Source: Pseudomonadaceae bacterium
Lineage (GTDB): Bacteria; Pseudomonadota; Gammaproteobacteria; Pseudomonadales; Pseudomonadaceae
DNA: 64,000 nucleotides
Reading direction: 5' to 3'
Assembly (NCBI GenBank): GCA_030602315.1
Contig: JAUVZY010000013.1
Location: forward strand, 1-64,000
Shown: positions 10,851 to 20,710 of the stretch, in pieces
Layout: every line of letters starts with the position of its first letter
Numbering within the stretch: position 1 is the stretch's first letter
Translations under genes and position numbers: made by a program
Notes under the pieces: generated by a model
The model's database searches: none
Told to the model about the DNA's origin: nothing
The model's input: only the letters and a program-made list of their open reading frames with translations

Positions 10851-11631
10851 TCAGAAAGAATCCATCGCTCGCACACTGACAGTGGCCTTGCTGGTCTGCC
10901 TGGTGTGCTCGGTATTCGTCGCCGGTGCGGCCGTATCGCTGCGCCCGATCCAGCAGGAAAACCGCCAGCTTGACCAGCAGCGCAGCATTCTGGCGATCGC
11001 CGGAATCGGCGAGGCCGGCATGTCGGCGCGCCGGGTGAAGGAGCTGTACCGCGAGCGCATCGTGCCGCGCCTGGTCGATCTGGAAACCGGCAAGTTCAGC
11101 GACGAACTGGACGCGGAAACCTACAACGGCCTGGCCGCTGCCAAGGATCCGCAGATGTCCAAGGCGCTCACCAGCGCCCAGGACATCGCCTCGATCAAGC
11201 GTCGTGAGCGTCTGAAGACCGTCTACCTGGTCGAGCGTGACGGCAAGCTGGAAACGCTGATTCTGCCGGTCCGTGGCTACGGCCTGTGGTCGACCTTGTA
11301 CGGCTTCCTGGCCGTCGAGGCTGACTACAACACCGTGGTGGGCCTGGGCTTCTATCAGCACGGCGAAACTCCTGGCCTCGGTGGTGAGGTGGACAACCCG
11401 CGCTGGCGTGCGCTGTGGCCTGGCAAGCAGCTGTTCGATGCGAACGGCAAGCCGGCCATCGAGATCGTCAAGGGCGGCGTCGATGCCCAGACACCCAATG
11501 CCCAACACAAGGTCGATGCCATCGCCGGTGCGACCCTGACCAGCGACGGCGTGGAGAACCTCCTGCAGTTCTGGCTGGGTGAAAACGGCTACGGCTCGTT
11601 CATCGCTAACTTGCGTGCCGGGGAGGCTTGA
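10843..11631 (+). CDS. nqrC: Na+-NQR subunit C, FMN-carrying periplasmic subunit
   Basis: 262 residues. A single N-terminal membrane segment (residues about 13-33) anchors a periplasmic FMN-binding domain. The flavinylation motif [10 protein letters not shown] puts the covalent FMN on Thr231. The sequence [14 protein letters not shown] is typical of NqrC/RnfG. It is translationally coupled to nqrB by overlap, and its stop codon lies just after the ribosome-binding site of nqrD. Confidence 0.97.
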   Translation: MSSQKESIARTLTVALLVCLVCSVFVAGAAVSLRPIQQENRQLDQQRSILAIAGIGEAGMSARRVKELYRERIVPRLVDLETGKFSDELDAETYNGLAAAKDPQMSKALTSAQDIASIKRRERLKTVYLVERDGKLETLILPVRGYGLWSTLYGFLAVEADYNTVVGLGFYQHGETPGLGGEVDNPRWRALWPGKQLFDANGKPAIEIVKGGVDAQTPNAQHKVDAIAGATLTSDGVENLLQFWLGENGYGSFIANLRAGEA

Positions 11632-11633
11632 GC

Positions 11634-12302
11634 ATGTCCCAGCTTACCGCCAAGGAAGTACTGCTAAATCCAGTCTTCAACAACAACCCCATCGGCCTGC
11701 AGATCCTCGGGATCTGTTCGGCGCTGGCGGTTACCTCCAACCTGAACACCGCGTTGGTGATGTCGATCGCGCTGACTTTGGTCTGCGCGTTCTCCAACCT
11801 GTTCATTTCGTTGATTCGCAGCCAGATCCCCAGCGCCATCCGCATGATTGTGCAGATGGTGATCATCGCTTCGCTGGTAATCCTGGTGGATCAGATCCTC
11901 AAGGCGTTCGCCTTCAGCCTGTCCAAGCAGCTGTCGGTGTTCGTCGGCCTGATCATCACCAACTGCATCGTGATGGGTCGCGCCGAGGCCTTCGCCATGC
12001 AGAACCCGCCTCTGCTGTCGTTCGTCGACGGTCTGGGCAACGGTCTGGGTTACAGCGTGATGCTGATCGCTCTGGGCATCATCCGTGAGCTGTTCGGTGC
12101 CGGCAAACTGATGGGCTACTCCATTCTGCCGGTGGTCAACGATGGTGGCTGGTACCTGCCCAACGGCCTTTTGCTGCTGCCGCCGTCGGCGTTCTTCCTG
12201 ATTGGCCTGTTCATCTGGGCGCTGCGTACCTGGAAGAAGGGTCAGGTGGAGAAGCCGGCGTTCCGCATGGCGCCGCAGGTTTCCTCCAAGGAGGCTTATT
12301 AA
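11634..12302 (+). CDS. nqrD: Na+-NQR subunit D
   Basis: 222 residues from the ATG at 11634 ([13 protein letters not shown]). GGGAGG ends 7 bases upstream, which favours this ATG over a TTG two codons earlier. It is an all-membrane protein with about six helices, of the NqrD/RnfE family, and pairs with NqrE around an intramembrane iron site. The conserved [18 protein letters not shown] and [17 protein letters not shown] segments are present. Its stop overlaps the nqrE start as TAATG. Confidence 0.97.
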   Translation: MSQLTAKEVLLNPVFNNNPIGLQILGICSALAVTSNLNTALVMSIALTLVCAFSNLFISLIRSQIPSAIRMIVQMVIIASLVILVDQILKAFAFSLSKQLSVFVGLIITNCIVMGRAEAFAMQNPPLLSFVDGLGNGLGYSVMLIALGIIRELFGAGKLMGYSILPVVNDGGWYLPNGLLLLPPSAFFLIGLFIWALRTWKKGQVEKPAFRMAPQVSSKEAY

Positions 12303-12910
12303 TGGAGCATTACATCAGCCTGTTCGTCCGTGCCGTGTTCATCGAGAACATGGCCCTGGCGTTCTTCCTCGGCATGTGTACCTTCATCGCGATTTCGAAG
12401 AAGGTAGAAACCTCGCTGGGTCTGGGTATCGCGGTGATCGTGGTGCAGACCATCACCGTGCCGGTCAACAACCTGATCTACACCTACCTGCTCAAGGAAG
12501 GCGCGCTGGCCTGGGCCGGCCTGCCGGACGTGGACCTGAGCTTCCTCGGTCTGCTGAGCTACATCGGTGTGATCGCGGCGCTGGTGCAGATTCTCGAGAT
12601 GACCCTCGATAAGTATGTGCCCAGCCTGTACAACGCTCTCGGCGTGTTCCTGCCGCTGATCACGGTGAACTGCGCCATTCTCGGCGGCACCCTGTTCATG
12701 GTCGAGCGTGACTACAACCTCGGTGAGAGCGTGGTGTTCGGTCTGGGATCGGGCACCTCCTGGGCGCTGGCCATCGTGCTGCTCGCCGGCATCCGCGAGA
12801 AGCTCAAGTACAGCGATATCCCCGATGGGCTGCAGGGCCTGGGTATCACCTTTATCACCATCGGCTTGATGTCCCTGGGCTTCATGTCGTTTTCCGGCGT
12901 ACAGCTCTAA
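12302..12910 (+). CDS. nqrE: Na+-NQR subunit E
   Basis: 202 residues with six predicted membrane helices; it is the paralogue and partner of NqrD (RnfA family). The family segments [16 protein letters not shown] and [14 protein letters not shown] hold the paired cysteines expected to ligate the intramembrane iron centre between NqrD and NqrE. Translation is coupled to nqrD by a one-base overlap. Confidence 0.97.
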   Translation: MEHYISLFVRAVFIENMALAFFLGMCTFIAISKKVETSLGLGIAVIVVQTITVPVNNLIYTYLLKEGALAWAGLPDVDLSFLGLLSYIGVIAALVQILEMTLDKYVPSLYNALGVFLPLITVNCAILGGTLFMVERDYNLGESVVFGLGSGTSWALAIVLLAGIREKLKYSDIPDGLQGLGITFITIGLMSLGFMSFSGVQL

Positions 12911-12922
12911 GGGGAGGACCAG

Positions 12923-14146
12923 ATGAATTTTGAAATCTTCCTCGCCATCGGCATGTTCACCGCCATCGTGCTTGCACTGGTGGTGATCATCATGGCGGCG
13001 CGCGCCAAGCTGGTGAACAGCGGCGACGTGACGATCGAAGTCAACGGTGAGCGTACCCTCACCGTGCCGGCGGGGGGCAAGCTGCTGCAGACCCTGGCCG
13101 ACAACGGCATCTTCCTGTCTTCCGCCTGCGGTGGCGGCGGCACCTGCGCCCAGTGCAAGTGCGTCGTCGAAAGCGGCGGTGGTGACATGCTGCCCACCGA
13201 AGAGTCGCACTTCACCCGTCGTGAAGCGGCTGAGGGCTGGCGCCTGTCGTGCCAGACCCCGGTCAAGGCGAACATGAAGATCGAGGTGCCCGAAGAAGTG
13301 TTCGGGGTGAAGAAGTGGGAGTGCACGGTCGAGTCCAACCCGAACGTGGCCACCTTCATCAAGGAGCTGACCCTGCGTCTGCCCGAGGGCGAGAGCGTGG
13401 ATTTCCGCGCCGGTGGCTATGTGCAGCTGGAATGCCCGCCGCACACCGTCAACTACAAGGACTTCGACATCCAGCCCGAATATCGCGGCGACTGGGACAA
13501 GTTCAACATGTGGCGCTACGTGTCGAAGGTTTCCGAACCGACCATTCGTGCGTACTCCATGGCGAACTACCCGGAAGAGAAGGGCCTGGTCAAGTTCAAC
13601 ATCCGTATCGCCTCGCCGCCGCCGGGCAAGGACGACATCCCGCCGGGCAAGATGTCCTCGTTCGTGTTCAGCTTGAAGCCGGGCGACAAGATCACCGTGT
13701 ACGGACCGTTCGGTGAATTCTTCGCCAAGGACACCGATGCCGAGATGGTCTTCATCGGTGGTGGTGCCGGCATGGCGCCGATGCGCTCGCACATCTTCGA
13801 CCAGCTCAAGCGCCTGAAATCCACGCGCAAGATGAGCTTCTGGTACGGCGCGCGCTCGCTGCGCGAAGCCTTCTATGTCGAAGAGTACGACCAGCTGCAG
13901 GCGGAGAACCCCAACTTCAAGTGGCATCTGGCGCTGTCCGATCCGCAGCCGGAAGACAACTGGACCGGCTACACTGGCTTCATCCACAACGTGCTGTACG
14001 AGAACTACCTCAAGGACCATCCGGCGCCTGAGGATTGCGAGTTCTACATGTGCGGCCCGCCGATGATGAACGCGTCGGTGATCAAGATGCTGACCGACCT
14101 GGGCGTCGAACCGGAGAACATCCTGCTCGATGACTTCGGCGGCTAG
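12923..14146 (+). CDS. nqrF: Na+-NQR subunit F, NADH dehydrogenase module
   Basis: 407 residues. One N-terminal membrane helix (about 4-26) is followed by a [2Fe-2S] ferredoxin domain with ligands Cys69, Cys75, Cys78 and Cys110. A ferredoxin-NADP-reductase-like domain follows: FAD motif [12 protein letters not shown]-binding [14 protein letters not shown], and C-terminal [11 protein letters not shown]. This is where electrons from NADH enter the complex. GGGGAGG lies just upstream of the start. The gene ends one base before the apbE ATG. Confidence 0.97.
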   Translation: MNFEIFLAIGMFTAIVLALVVIIMAARAKLVNSGDVTIEVNGERTLTVPAGGKLLQTLADNGIFLSSACGGGGTCAQCKCVVESGGGDMLPTEESHFTRREAAEGWRLSCQTPVKANMKIEVPEEVFGVKKWECTVESNPNVATFIKELTLRLPEGESVDFRAGGYVQLECPPHTVNYKDFDIQPEYRGDWDKFNMWRYVSKVSEPTIRAYSMANYPEEKGLVKFNIRIASPPPGKDDIPPGKMSSFVFSLKPGDKITVYGPFGEFFAKDTDAEMVFIGGGAGMAPMRSHIFDQLKRLKSTRKMSFWYGARSLREAFYVEEYDQLQAENPNFKWHLALSDPQPEDNWTGYTGFIHNVLYENYLKDHPAPEDCEFYMCGPPMMNASVIKMLTDLGVEPENILLDDFGG

Positions 14147-14147
14147 C

Positions 14148-15173
14148 ATGCAGCAGACGCTGCTACGGCCCGTCATCGCTGTCGCTCTGGCGACAGCCCT
14201 GACGGGCTGTCTCTTTCAGGACCCGGTCGAGGCCTACGGTGGCCCGACCATGGGCAGTACCTACTCGGTCAAATACGTGCGCAGCGCCGGTGCCGCCGCA
14301 CCGGAACAGCTCAAGCGCGAGACCGACGGCATTCTCTCCGAGCTGGACGCGCAGCTCTCGACCTATCGTCCCGACTCATTGATCGAGCAGTTCAACGCCA
14401 GCCCCGCTGGAACCTGTCTGCCGATGCCGGCGCCGGTTCTGCAGTTGGTCGCTGCCGGCGAGGCGATGGCCGAGGAAAGCCAAGGGGCGCTCGATTTGAC
14501 GGTCGGCCCGCTGCTCGACCTGTGGGGCTTTGGCCCGCGCAGCAAGGGCGAGCAGGTGCCGAGCGCCGAGGAGATCGCCGAGACCCGCCGTCGGGTGGGG
14601 TATCAGCATCTGCTGATCGAAGGCGACGAGTTGTGCAAGACCGTGGATCTGCAAGTCGATTTCAACGCGATCGCCGCCGGTTATGCGGTGGACCGCGTGG
14701 CCCAGCATCTGGAGGCGTCCGGGGTATCGAGCTACCTGGTGGAAATCACCGGCGAGCTGAAGGCCAAGGGCAAGAAACCCGACGGCTCCGCCTGGCGTAT
14801 CGCGATCGAGGCGCCGCGCGAAGGTGAGCGTACCGCGCAGACAATCATCGAGCTGGACGGGTATTCGATCTCCACGTCCGGTGACTATCGCAACTATTAC
14901 GAAAGGGACGGCAAGCGCTATTCCCATACGGTTGATCCGGCCACCGCACGGCCGATCGAGCACCGGCTCGCCTCGGTCACCGTCGCCGATCGCTCGGCGC
15001 TGCGCGCCGATGGCCTGTCGACGATGCTGATGGTCTTCGGGCCAGAGCGGGGAATGGAGTTCGCCGAGCGCCAGGGCATTCCTGCGTTCTTCGTCATTCG
15101 CGAAAATCAGGAATTCGTAACCACACGCACCGAGGCGTTTGAACGACTGTTCGGTGCAGGAGACAAGCAATGA
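14148..15173 (+). CDS. apbE: FAD:protein FMN transferase ApbE (flavin insertion for NqrB/NqrC)
   Basis: 341 residues from the ATG at 14148; an upstream in-frame ATG at 14130 would overlap nqrF and push the lipobox inward. The signal sequence ends in the lipobox LTGC (Cys21), so it is a periplasmic lipoprotein. It transfers FMN from FAD to threonines in NqrB and NqrC. Family motifs visible are GPTMGSTYSVKY near the N-terminus, DLTVGPLLDLWGFGP, DFNAIAAGYAVDRV, STSGDYRNYY and HTVDPATARPIEH. Its 3' end overlaps nqrM as ATGA, so it is cotranslated with the operon. Confidence 0.96.
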   Translation: MQQTLLRPVIAVALATALTGCLFQDPVEAYGGPTMGSTYSVKYVRSAGAAAPEQLKRETDGILSELDAQLSTYRPDSLIEQFNASPAGTCLPMPAPVLQLVAAGEAMAEESQGALDLTVGPLLDLWGFGPRSKGEQVPSAEEIAETRRRVGYQHLLIEGDELCKTVDLQVDFNAIAAGYAVDRVAQHLEASGVSSYLVEITGELKAKGKKPDGSAWRIAIEAPREGERTAQTIIELDGYSISTSGDYRNYYERDGKRYSHTVDPATARPIEHRLASVTVADRSALRADGLSTMLMVFGPERGMEFAERQGIPAFFVIRENQEFVTTRTEAFERLFGAGDKQ

Positions 15174-15403
15174 CCTGGTTACTGGTATTTGGGATCATGC
15201 TGCTGGTCGTCGCCGGGATGGCCATTGGCGTCATCATGGGGCGCAAGCCGATTGCCGGTTCGTGCGGCGGGATCGCCAATCTCGGTATCGAGAAGGACGA
15301 GTGCCCGATCTGCGGCGGCAATCAGGACAAGTGCGATGAAGCCAATGCCGCCGGAGAAACCGAGCAGCCGACGGATCTGGCTCACGACGCGACCAAGCGC
15401 TAA
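15170..15403 (+). CDS. nqrM: Na+-NQR maturation protein NqrM (DUF539)
   Basis: 77 residues: one membrane helix (about 2-23) followed by a cysteine-bearing region, GSCGGI then CPICGG and DKC. NqrM is required for assembly of the NQR complex, and its cysteines are thought to help deliver iron to the NqrD/E site. The ATGA overlap with apbE and the operon position are those seen in other NQR clusters. The last 20 residues are acidic and probably disordered. Confidence 0.93.
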   Translation: MTWLLVFGIMLLVVAGMAIGVIMGRKPIAGSCGGIANLGIEKDECPICGGNQDKCDEANAAGETEQPTDLAHDATKR

Positions 15404-15534
15404 GGCGTTGGCGCCGGGCCCTGTGTCAATGGGGCGGCTGGCACAAGCGGGAAGCGCCCTGCTGCTTGGGGCGCGCTGATGGAATCGAATAACCGCAGCA
15501 GGCCGTGGGGGCGGCTGCGAGACAGGAGTGAGTA

Positions 15535-16929
15535 ATGGCTCTCTATAACTATGACATCGTGGTGCTGGGCTCAGGTCCGGCGGGCGAGGGCGCGGCAATG
15601 AATGCCGCTAAGGCCGGCCGCAAGGTCGCCGTGGTGGAAAACCGCCGGCAGGTGGGGGGCGCATCCACCCACTACGGCACCATTCCATCCAAGGCGCTGC
15701 GCCACTCGGTGCGCCAGATCATGCAGTACAACAACAATCCGTTGTTCCGTCAGATCGGCGAACCGCGCTGGTTCTCCTTCCCGGATGTGCTCAAGAGTGC
15801 CGAGCGTGTGATCGCCAAGCAGGTTGCTTCGCGCACCAGCTACTACGCGCGCAACCGCGTCGACCTGTTCTTCGGCAACGCCAGCTTCGCCGACGCGAAC
15901 ACCATCGAGGTGGTCTGCAACAACGGCGTGCTCGAGCGCCTGAGCGCCAAGCAGATCATTATCGCCACCGGTTCGCGCCCGTACCGCCCCTCCGACATCG
16001 ATTTCGATCACCCGCGCGTCTACGACAGCGACACCATCCTCAACCTGACGCATACCCCGCGCCGGCTGATCATCTACGGAGCCGGGGTGATCGGCTGCGA
16101 ATACGCGTCGATCTTCAGTGGCCTTGGCGTGCTGGTCGATCTGATCGATACCCGCGACCAGCTGCTGAGCTTCCTCGACGATGAAATCTCCGACGCCCTG
16201 AGCTATCACCTGCGCAACAACAACGTGCTGATTCGCCATAGCGAGGAGTACGAGCGGGTGGAGACCATGGAGCATGGCGTGGTGCTGCACACCAAGTCGG
16301 GCAAGAAGATCAAGGCCGACGCGCTGCTGTGGTGTAACGGCCGTACCGGCAATACCGACGGCCTGCGCCTGGAAAACGTCGGTCTGAAGGCCAACAACCG
16401 CGGTCAGATCACCGTCGACCAGGAATACCGCACCGAGGTGGCGAACATCTACGCCGCCGGTGATGTGATCGGCTGGCCGGCATTGGCCAGCGCTGCCTAT
16501 GACCAGGGCCGCTCGGCGGCTGGCAGCATCGTCGACAACGACACCTTCCGTTTCGTCGATGACGTGCCGACCGGCATCTACACCATTCCGGAGATCAGCT
16601 CGATCGGCAAGAACGAGCTGGAGCTGACCCAGGCCAAGATTCCCTACGAAGTGGGCAAAGCGTTCTTCAAGGGCATGGCGCGCGCGCAGATCTCCGGCGA
16701 GGAGGTTGGCATGCTGAAGATCCTCTTCCACCGCGAAACGCTGCAGGTGCTGGGTGTGCACTGCTTCGGCTATCAGGCGTCGGAAATCGTCCACATCGGT
16801 CAGGCGATCATGAACCAGCCGGGCGAGGCGAATACCCTCAAGTACTTCGTCAACACCACCTTCAACTACCCGACCATGGCCGAAGCCTATCGGGTGGCGG
16901 CGTTCGACGGGCTCAACCGGCTTTTTTGA
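15535..16929 (+). CDS. sthA: Soluble pyridine nucleotide transhydrogenase
   Basis: 464 residues. This flavoprotein moves reducing equivalents between NADPH and NAD+ and so balances the two pools. It has the disulfide-reductase fold: FAD-binding [13 protein letters not shown] at 9-21, a second nucleotide motif [15 protein letters not shown], and [16 protein letters not shown]. As expected for SthA, the redox-active CxxxxC of lipoamide dehydrogenases is replaced by [13 protein letters not shown]. It lies 131 bases downstream of nqrM on the same strand and could share transcription or have its own promoter. A strong terminator follows. Confidence 0.97.
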   Translation: MALYNYDIVVLGSGPAGEGAAMNAAKAGRKVAVVENRRQVGGASTHYGTIPSKALRHSVRQIMQYNNNPLFRQIGEPRWFSFPDVLKSAERVIAKQVASRTSYYARNRVDLFFGNASFADANTIEVVCNNGVLERLSAKQIIIATGSRPYRPSDIDFDHPRVYDSDTILNLTHTPRRLIIYGAGVIGCEYASIFSGLGVLVDLIDTRDQLLSFLDDEISDALSYHLRNNNVLIRHSEEYERVETMEHGVVLHTKSGKKIKADALLWCNGRTGNTDGLRLENVGLKANNRGQITVDQEYRTEVANIYAAGDVIGWPALASAAYDQGRSAAGSIVDNDTFRFVDDVPTGIYTIPEISSIGKNELELTQAKIPYEVGKAFFKGMARAQISGEEVGMLKILFHRETLQVLGVHCFGYQASEIVHIGQAIMNQPGEANTLKYFVNTTFNYPTMAEAYRVAAFDGLNRLF

Positions 16930-16935
16930 GCGGCT

Positions 16936-16960
16936 CCGCCCGCGGGCCTGAAGCGGGCGG
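16936..16960 (+). terminator. GC-rich hairpin after sthA
   Basis: CCGCCCGC (16936-16943) pairs with GCGGGCGG (16953-16960) around a 9-base loop, directly after the sthA stop. There is no T-tract, so it is probably a pause or mRNA-stability element ahead of the better terminator about 70 bases on. Confidence 0.4.
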
Positions 16961-17031
16961 GGGAGACTTCTTCGGCGATTCGGCGAGCTGGCGCTGGCCG
17001 AATCGGGAGAGCTTCTGATCAGGCTTGAGCG

Positions 17032-17069
17032 ACCGGCCGCATGTCCAGCATGCGGCCGGTTCGTTTTTT
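17032..17069 (+). terminator. Rho-independent terminator of sthA
   Basis: A perfect 12-bp stem, ACCGGCCGCATG (17032-17043) with CATGCGGCCGGT (17049-17060), has a 5-base loop and is followed by TCGTTTTTT. Confidence 0.88.
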
Positions 17070-17086
17070 CAGGCGGGGCGTTGCGC

Positions 17087-17806
17087 CTAAGCGCGCAGAG
17101 CCCGAACCGCGAGGCCGGGATAGTCGGTGATCAGGCTGTCCACGCCCATCGCCGCCAGGGTGCGCATGGTGGCCTCCTCGTTTACTGTCCACACCGAGAC
17201 GTGCAGCCCCAGGCGTTGGGCCCGCTCCAGGCGGCCCGGGGTGCACAGGCGCCATTTCAGGGCGAGCAGCTGGCAGTCGTAATGGCGAGCCACGGTGATC
17301 GGGTCCAGCCAGGCGTATTCGGCCACCAGCCCGCGCGCGAGGTGCGGCGCTTCGGTCAGCAGCGCCTGCAGCACGGCCCGCGAGCTGGAGGTCACCGTCA
17401 CGCGGTCGGCCACATTGTGCTGTCTGGTCAGTGCGTCGATGGCGCGCACGGTCGCCACGGCCCGCGCCGGCGAGGCGCTCTTGACCTCCAGTTGCCAGTG
17501 CTCGAAATCGCAGGCGGCAAACAGGTCGGCCAGCCGTGGAATCGGGCAGGGCGTGTCCCAGCCCGGGCCATCAAGCCGTGCATCGAGGGCCATCAGTTGC
17601 TCGGCGTCCCGCTCGGCGACCTTGCCGCGCCGTCCGGTGGTGCGGCGCAGGGTCGGATCGTGGATCACCATCAGCTGGCCGTCGCGGGACAGGTGCAGGT
17701 CCAGTTCGCAGCGCCGGACGCCGTGCTCCAGGCAGCGCTGGAAGCTGACGAGCGTGTTTTCCGGTGCTTCACCGCGGGCGCCGCGATGACCATAGATCAG
17801 CGTCAT
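17087..17806 (-). CDS. Glycerophosphodiester phosphodiesterase family protein
   Basis: 239 residues from the ATG at 17806 (MTLIYGHRGARG). GDPD enzymes hydrolyse glycerophosphodiesters to glycerol 3-phosphate and an alcohol. The first catalytic histidine is in GHRGARGEAPENT; metal ligands lie in CELDLHLSRDGQLMVIHDPTLRR; the later family positions are LEVKS and VWTVNEEATMRTLAAMGVDSLITDYP. There is no signal peptide, so it is cytoplasmic (UgpQ-like). A longer in-frame extension exists upstream but it covers the preceding gene in another frame and lacks family similarity. Its start overlaps the stop of the upstream gene as ATGA. Confidence 0.92.
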   Translation of the reverse strand: MTLIYGHRGARGEAPENTLVSFQRCLEHGVRRCELDLHLSRDGQLMVIHDPTLRRTTGRRGKVAERDAEQLMALDARLDGPGWDTPCPIPRLADLFAACDFEHWQLEVKSASPARAVATVRAIDALTRQHNVADRVTVTSSSRAVLQALLTEAPHLARGLVAEYAWLDPITVARHYDCQLLALKWRLCTPGRLERAQRLGLHVSVWTVNEEATMRTLAAMGVDSLITDYPGLAVRALRA

Positions 17807-18108
17807 GGCTGGACGGCCCCCGTCGACCCCTGCGGGCGATGGTGAACCACGGCATTGATCACCTGCTCGTGTTCGAAATACACCGAGAACTCGGCGTAAT
17901 CCCAGCGGGTGATCGGCGGCTGGCCGACCGGTTTGTGCTCTTCCCAGGGCAGGCCATGGGCCTCCAGGACGCGGAGTTTGCTGTCGCCGCGCTGCGGCAG
18001 CGTGAGGTTGCCGGTGTCCTGCTGGCCGATCGGAATCAGAATCTGTTCGGCGAGCGCGGCATTGCCGAGCGCCAGCCAGGCCAGCAGGACGAGAGAAAAG
18101 CAGCGCAT
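17803..18108 (-). CDS. Small exported protein of unknown function
   Basis: 101 residues with a clear signal peptide (MRCFSLVLLAWLALGNAALA, cleavage after residue 20). The mature part of about 80 residues is hydrophilic, with RWDYAEFSVYFEHEQVINAVVHHRP near the C-terminus split across two beta-like stretches. I recall this as a conserved Pseudomonas protein encoded beside the phosphodiesterase and PilZ genes, but know no function. It is translationally coupled to the downstream phosphodiesterase and lies two bases after the PilZ gene, so the three form one operon. Confidence 0.8.
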   Translation of the reverse strand: MRCFSLVLLAWLALGNAALAEQILIPIGQQDTGNLTLPQRGDSKLRVLEAHGLPWEEHKPVGQPPITRWDYAEFSVYFEHEQVINAVVHHRPQGSTGAVQP

Positions 18109-18110
18109 GG

Positions 18111-18671
18111 TCAGGATCCTTGTTGTTCGGCTTCACGCGCCAGGCGGCGCTCGGCGGCCTGTTTCTGCAGGATGTGGCGGGCCAGCAGCTGGCGCTGGGC
18201 GTCGCTTGGGGCGACGAACTCGGTGCCGATGTCGAAGCGGCCGTCAGGCTCGCGATGGCAATGCAGTACCTGAGCCTGCAATTGCAGGCCGAGGGCTTCG
18301 GGCAACAGCAGAAGCTTCAAGGTGATGCGCGCGCCCACGGCCAACGGCTGGTCGTGGGGGAAGTTCACGCCGCCTTCGGAGAGCACTACGCGGCGGGGCG
18401 AGCCGAAGTCCTTCAACAATTCCTGCGCGACGGCCTGACTGATCAGCTCGATGCGCTTGTTCTGCAGCTTGAGGTAATGGGCCAGAACCCGGTCGCGGTC
18501 ACCGAGCTGACGCAGCAGGGGCTGGGCTTCGACATCGAGCTGATGCAGCTCGTGCAGCAGCTGGAACAGGCGGGAACTGGCGTCGGCAGGCGCCTCGGCG
18601 GGGAGGATTTCCAGTGCGAGGCAATCCTCGATGCGATAGTATTCGCGGCGTTCGTCGGTATGTCTTGTCAT
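18111..18671 (-). CDS. PilZ-domain protein, likely c-di-GMP receptor
   Basis: 186 residues from the ATG at 18671 (MTRHTDERREYYRIED); an upstream in-frame ATG would overlap the lolC 5' region without family similarity. PilZ domains bind cyclic di-GMP. The first motif RxxxR is seen as REYYR close to the N-terminus, and the second as VLSEGGVNF near residue 100, where the usual D/N is replaced by V. The C-terminal half is a PilZ-type beta barrel (LHCHREPDGRFDIGTEFV). I recall the P. aeruginosa equivalent as PA2989, one of its eight PilZ proteins. It is divergent from lolC and heads the phosphodiesterase operon. Confidence 0.85.
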   Translation of the reverse strand: MTRHTDERREYYRIEDCLALEILPAEAPADASSRLFQLLHELHQLDVEAQPLLRQLGDRDRVLAHYLKLQNKRIELISQAVAQELLKDFGSPRRVVLSEGGVNFPHDQPLAVGARITLKLLLLPEALGLQLQAQVLHCHREPDGRFDIGTEFVAPSDAQRQLLARHILQKQAAERRLAREAEQQGS

Positions 18672-18768
18672 AACGAGCAGGCATGGCTGACGGGGTATCT
18701 GCAGTGTAACAGCCTCCGCCGGCAGCAACCGCGTGCCGTCTCTACATTCCCTGTGAATCGTTCTTGCT

Positions 18769-20016
18769 ATGTTCAGACCGCTGTCCGTTTTCATCGGAAC
18801 GCGCTACACCCGGGCCCGGCGCCGCACCCTGTTCGTCTCCTTTATCTCGCTGACCTCGATGATCGGGCTCGCCCTGGGCGTCGCCGTGATGATCCTGGTG
18901 CTCTCGGTGATGAACGGCTTCGATCACGAGATGCGTACCCGTGTGCTTGGCATGGTGCCGCATGCCACGGTGCAGAGCCCTACCCCGATCAATGATTGGC
19001 CTCAGCTGGCCGAGCGTCTGCTGGCGCATCCGCAGGTGCTGGCCGCCGCGCCTTTCGTGCAGATGCAGGGTCTTTTGACCCATGAGGGCACCGTGCAGAA
19101 GGTGCTGATCAATGCCGTGCAGCCGGATGCCGAGCGCCAGGTGTCGATCATCGAGGACTTCTTCCGCGAGGGCAGCCTGCAGGTGTTGCATCCGGGCGAG
19201 TTCGGCATCGTCATCGGCGACAAGGCCGCGCGTCAGCTGGGTGTCGCGGTGGGCGACAAGCTGACCTTCGTCGCCCCGGAGGTGATCGTCACGCCGGCCG
19301 GCATGTTCCCACGGATGAAGCGCTTCACCGTGCAGGGCATCTTCCATGTCGGTGCCGGCGAGATCGACGGCTTCGTGGCGCTGGCGCACATCGAGGACCT
19401 GGCCCGCCTGCGCCGCTGGCGCGCCGATCAGGTCGAAGGCGTGCGGCTGCGCTTCGACGACCTGTTCCAGGCGCCGGTGATCGCGCGGCAGCTCGCCGCT
19501 CAACTGGGCGATGAGTACTTCTCCCGCGACTGGACACGCAGCCACGGCAATCTGTATCAGGCGATCCGCATGGAAAAGACCATGATCGGCCTGCTGCTGC
19601 TGCTGATCGTGGCGGTCGCCGCGTTCAACATCATCTCCACGCTGGTGATGGTGGTCACCGACAAGCGCGGCGACATCGCCATCCTGCGCACCCTCGGCGC
19701 CTCGCCGGCGCAGATCATGCGCATCTTCATGGTGCAGGGCACGGTGATCGGCGTGGTCGGCACCTTCATCGGCGGGGTGCTGGGGGTGCTGGCGGCACTG
19801 AATGTCAGCGAGCTGGTGGCCGGCCTCGAACGCGTGCTTGGCCACCAGTTCCTCAGTTCCGACGTGTATTTCATCGATTACCTGCCATCGCGGCTGATGA
19901 CCGAAGACGTGCTGCTGGTCTGCGGCGCTGCGCTGGTGCTGAGTTTCTTCGCCACCTTGTACCCCGCCTGGCGTGCCGCGCGTACCCAGCCGGCAGAGGC
20001 GCTACGTTATGAGTGA
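18769..20016 (+). CDS. lolC: Lipoprotein-releasing ABC transporter permease LolC
   Basis: 415 residues. LolC, LolD and LolE extract outer-membrane lipoproteins from the inner membrane and hand them to LolA. The N-terminus [19 protein letters not shown] precedes a first membrane helix (about 22-47). A large periplasmic domain follows, and three C-terminal helices begin with [21 protein letters not shown] (about residue 265). The coupling motif [13 protein letters not shown] is the MacB/FtsX type. It is a paralogue of the third gene of the operon. Its 3' end overlaps lolD. Confidence 0.95.
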   Translation: MFRPLSVFIGTRYTRARRRTLFVSFISLTSMIGLALGVAVMILVLSVMNGFDHEMRTRVLGMVPHATVQSPTPINDWPQLAERLLAHPQVLAAAPFVQMQGLLTHEGTVQKVLINAVQPDAERQVSIIEDFFREGSLQVLHPGEFGIVIGDKAARQLGVAVGDKLTFVAPEVIVTPAGMFPRMKRFTVQGIFHVGAGEIDGFVALAHIEDLARLRRWRADQVEGVRLRFDDLFQAPVIARQLAAQLGDEYFSRDWTRSHGNLYQAIRMEKTMIGLLLLLIVAVAAFNIISTLVMVVTDKRGDIAILRTLGASPAQIMRIFMVQGTVIGVVGTFIGGVLGVLAALNVSELVAGLERVLGHQFLSSDVYFIDYLPSRLMTEDVLLVCGAALVLSFFATLYPAWRAARTQPAEALRYE

Positions 20017-20710
20017 CAAAGCCATGAGTGACACGCAGGCGGTGCTGCGTTGCCAGAACCTCGGCAAGCGCTACGAGGAAGGTCCGCAATCGGTTCAGGT
20101 GCTCGAAGGGCTCGAGCTTGCGCTGTATCCAGGCGAGCGGGTGGCCATCGTCGGCAGCTCCGGTTCCGGCAAGAGCACCTTGCTCAACCTGCTCGGCGGG
20201 CTGGACATCCCCAGCTCCGGCAGCGTCTGGCTGGCCGGCGAGCAGCTGTCTTCGCTGGATGAAAAGGCGCGCGGGCTGCTGCGCAACCGGGCGCTGGGCT
20301 TCGTCTACCAGTTCCATCACCTGTTGCCCGAATTCACCGCGCTGGAGAACGTCTGCATGCCGCTGTTGATCGGCAAGGTGGCGATTCCCGAGGCGCGTCG
20401 GCGCGCTACCCAGCTGCTCGAGCGGGTCGGCCTCGGCCATCGGCTGAGCCACAAGCCAGCGGAGCTTTCCGGCGGCGAGCGCCAGCGTGTGGCGATTGCC
20501 CGGGCGCTGGCCAATCAGCCGGCGCTGGTGCTGCTCGACGAGCCCACTGGCAACCTCGACCATCACACCGCGCAGGGGATTCAGGAACTGATGGTGGAGC
20601 TCAGCCGCTCGCTGCGCACCGCCTTTCTGGTGGTGACCCACGACCCGCAGCTGGCCCGGCAGATGGACCGTGTGCTGCGCCTGGAAGACGGCCGCTTGGT
20701 GACTGCCTGA
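20009..20710 (+). CDS. lolD: Lipoprotein-releasing ABC transporter ATPase LolD
   Basis: 233 residues from the ATG at 20009 ([15 protein letters not shown]), or 228 from the in-frame ATG at 20024; the first overlaps the lolC stop and fits coupling. It is the ATPase of LolCDE. Walker A is GSSGSGKST, the Q-loop lies in [16 protein letters not shown], the signature is [15 protein letters not shown], Walker B is [12 protein letters not shown] and the switch histidine is in [18 protein letters not shown] is a LolD-specific stretch. It overlaps lolE by one base. Confidence 0.97.
   Translation: MSDKAMSDTQAVLRCQNLGKRYEEGPQSVQVLEGLELALYPGERVAIVGSSGSGKSTLLNLLGGLDIPSSGSVWLAGEQLSSLDEKARGLLRNRALGFVYQFHHLLPEFTALENVCMPLLIGKVAIPEARRRATQLLERVGLGHRLSHKPAELSGGERQRVAIARALANQPALVLLDEPTGNLDHHTAQGIQELMVELSRSLRTAFLVVTHDPQLARQMDRVLRLEDGRLVTA

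Noticed and set aside
12299-14176. 625-codon open frame antisense to nqrE and nqrF
   Set aside because: Shadow of strongly coding genes on the other strand; no start signal or family match.
17807-18136. Longer N-terminus for the glycerophosphodiester phosphodiesterase
   Set aside because: The extension has no family similarity and covers the small exported protein gene in another frame; the ATGA overlap at 17806 explains the start.
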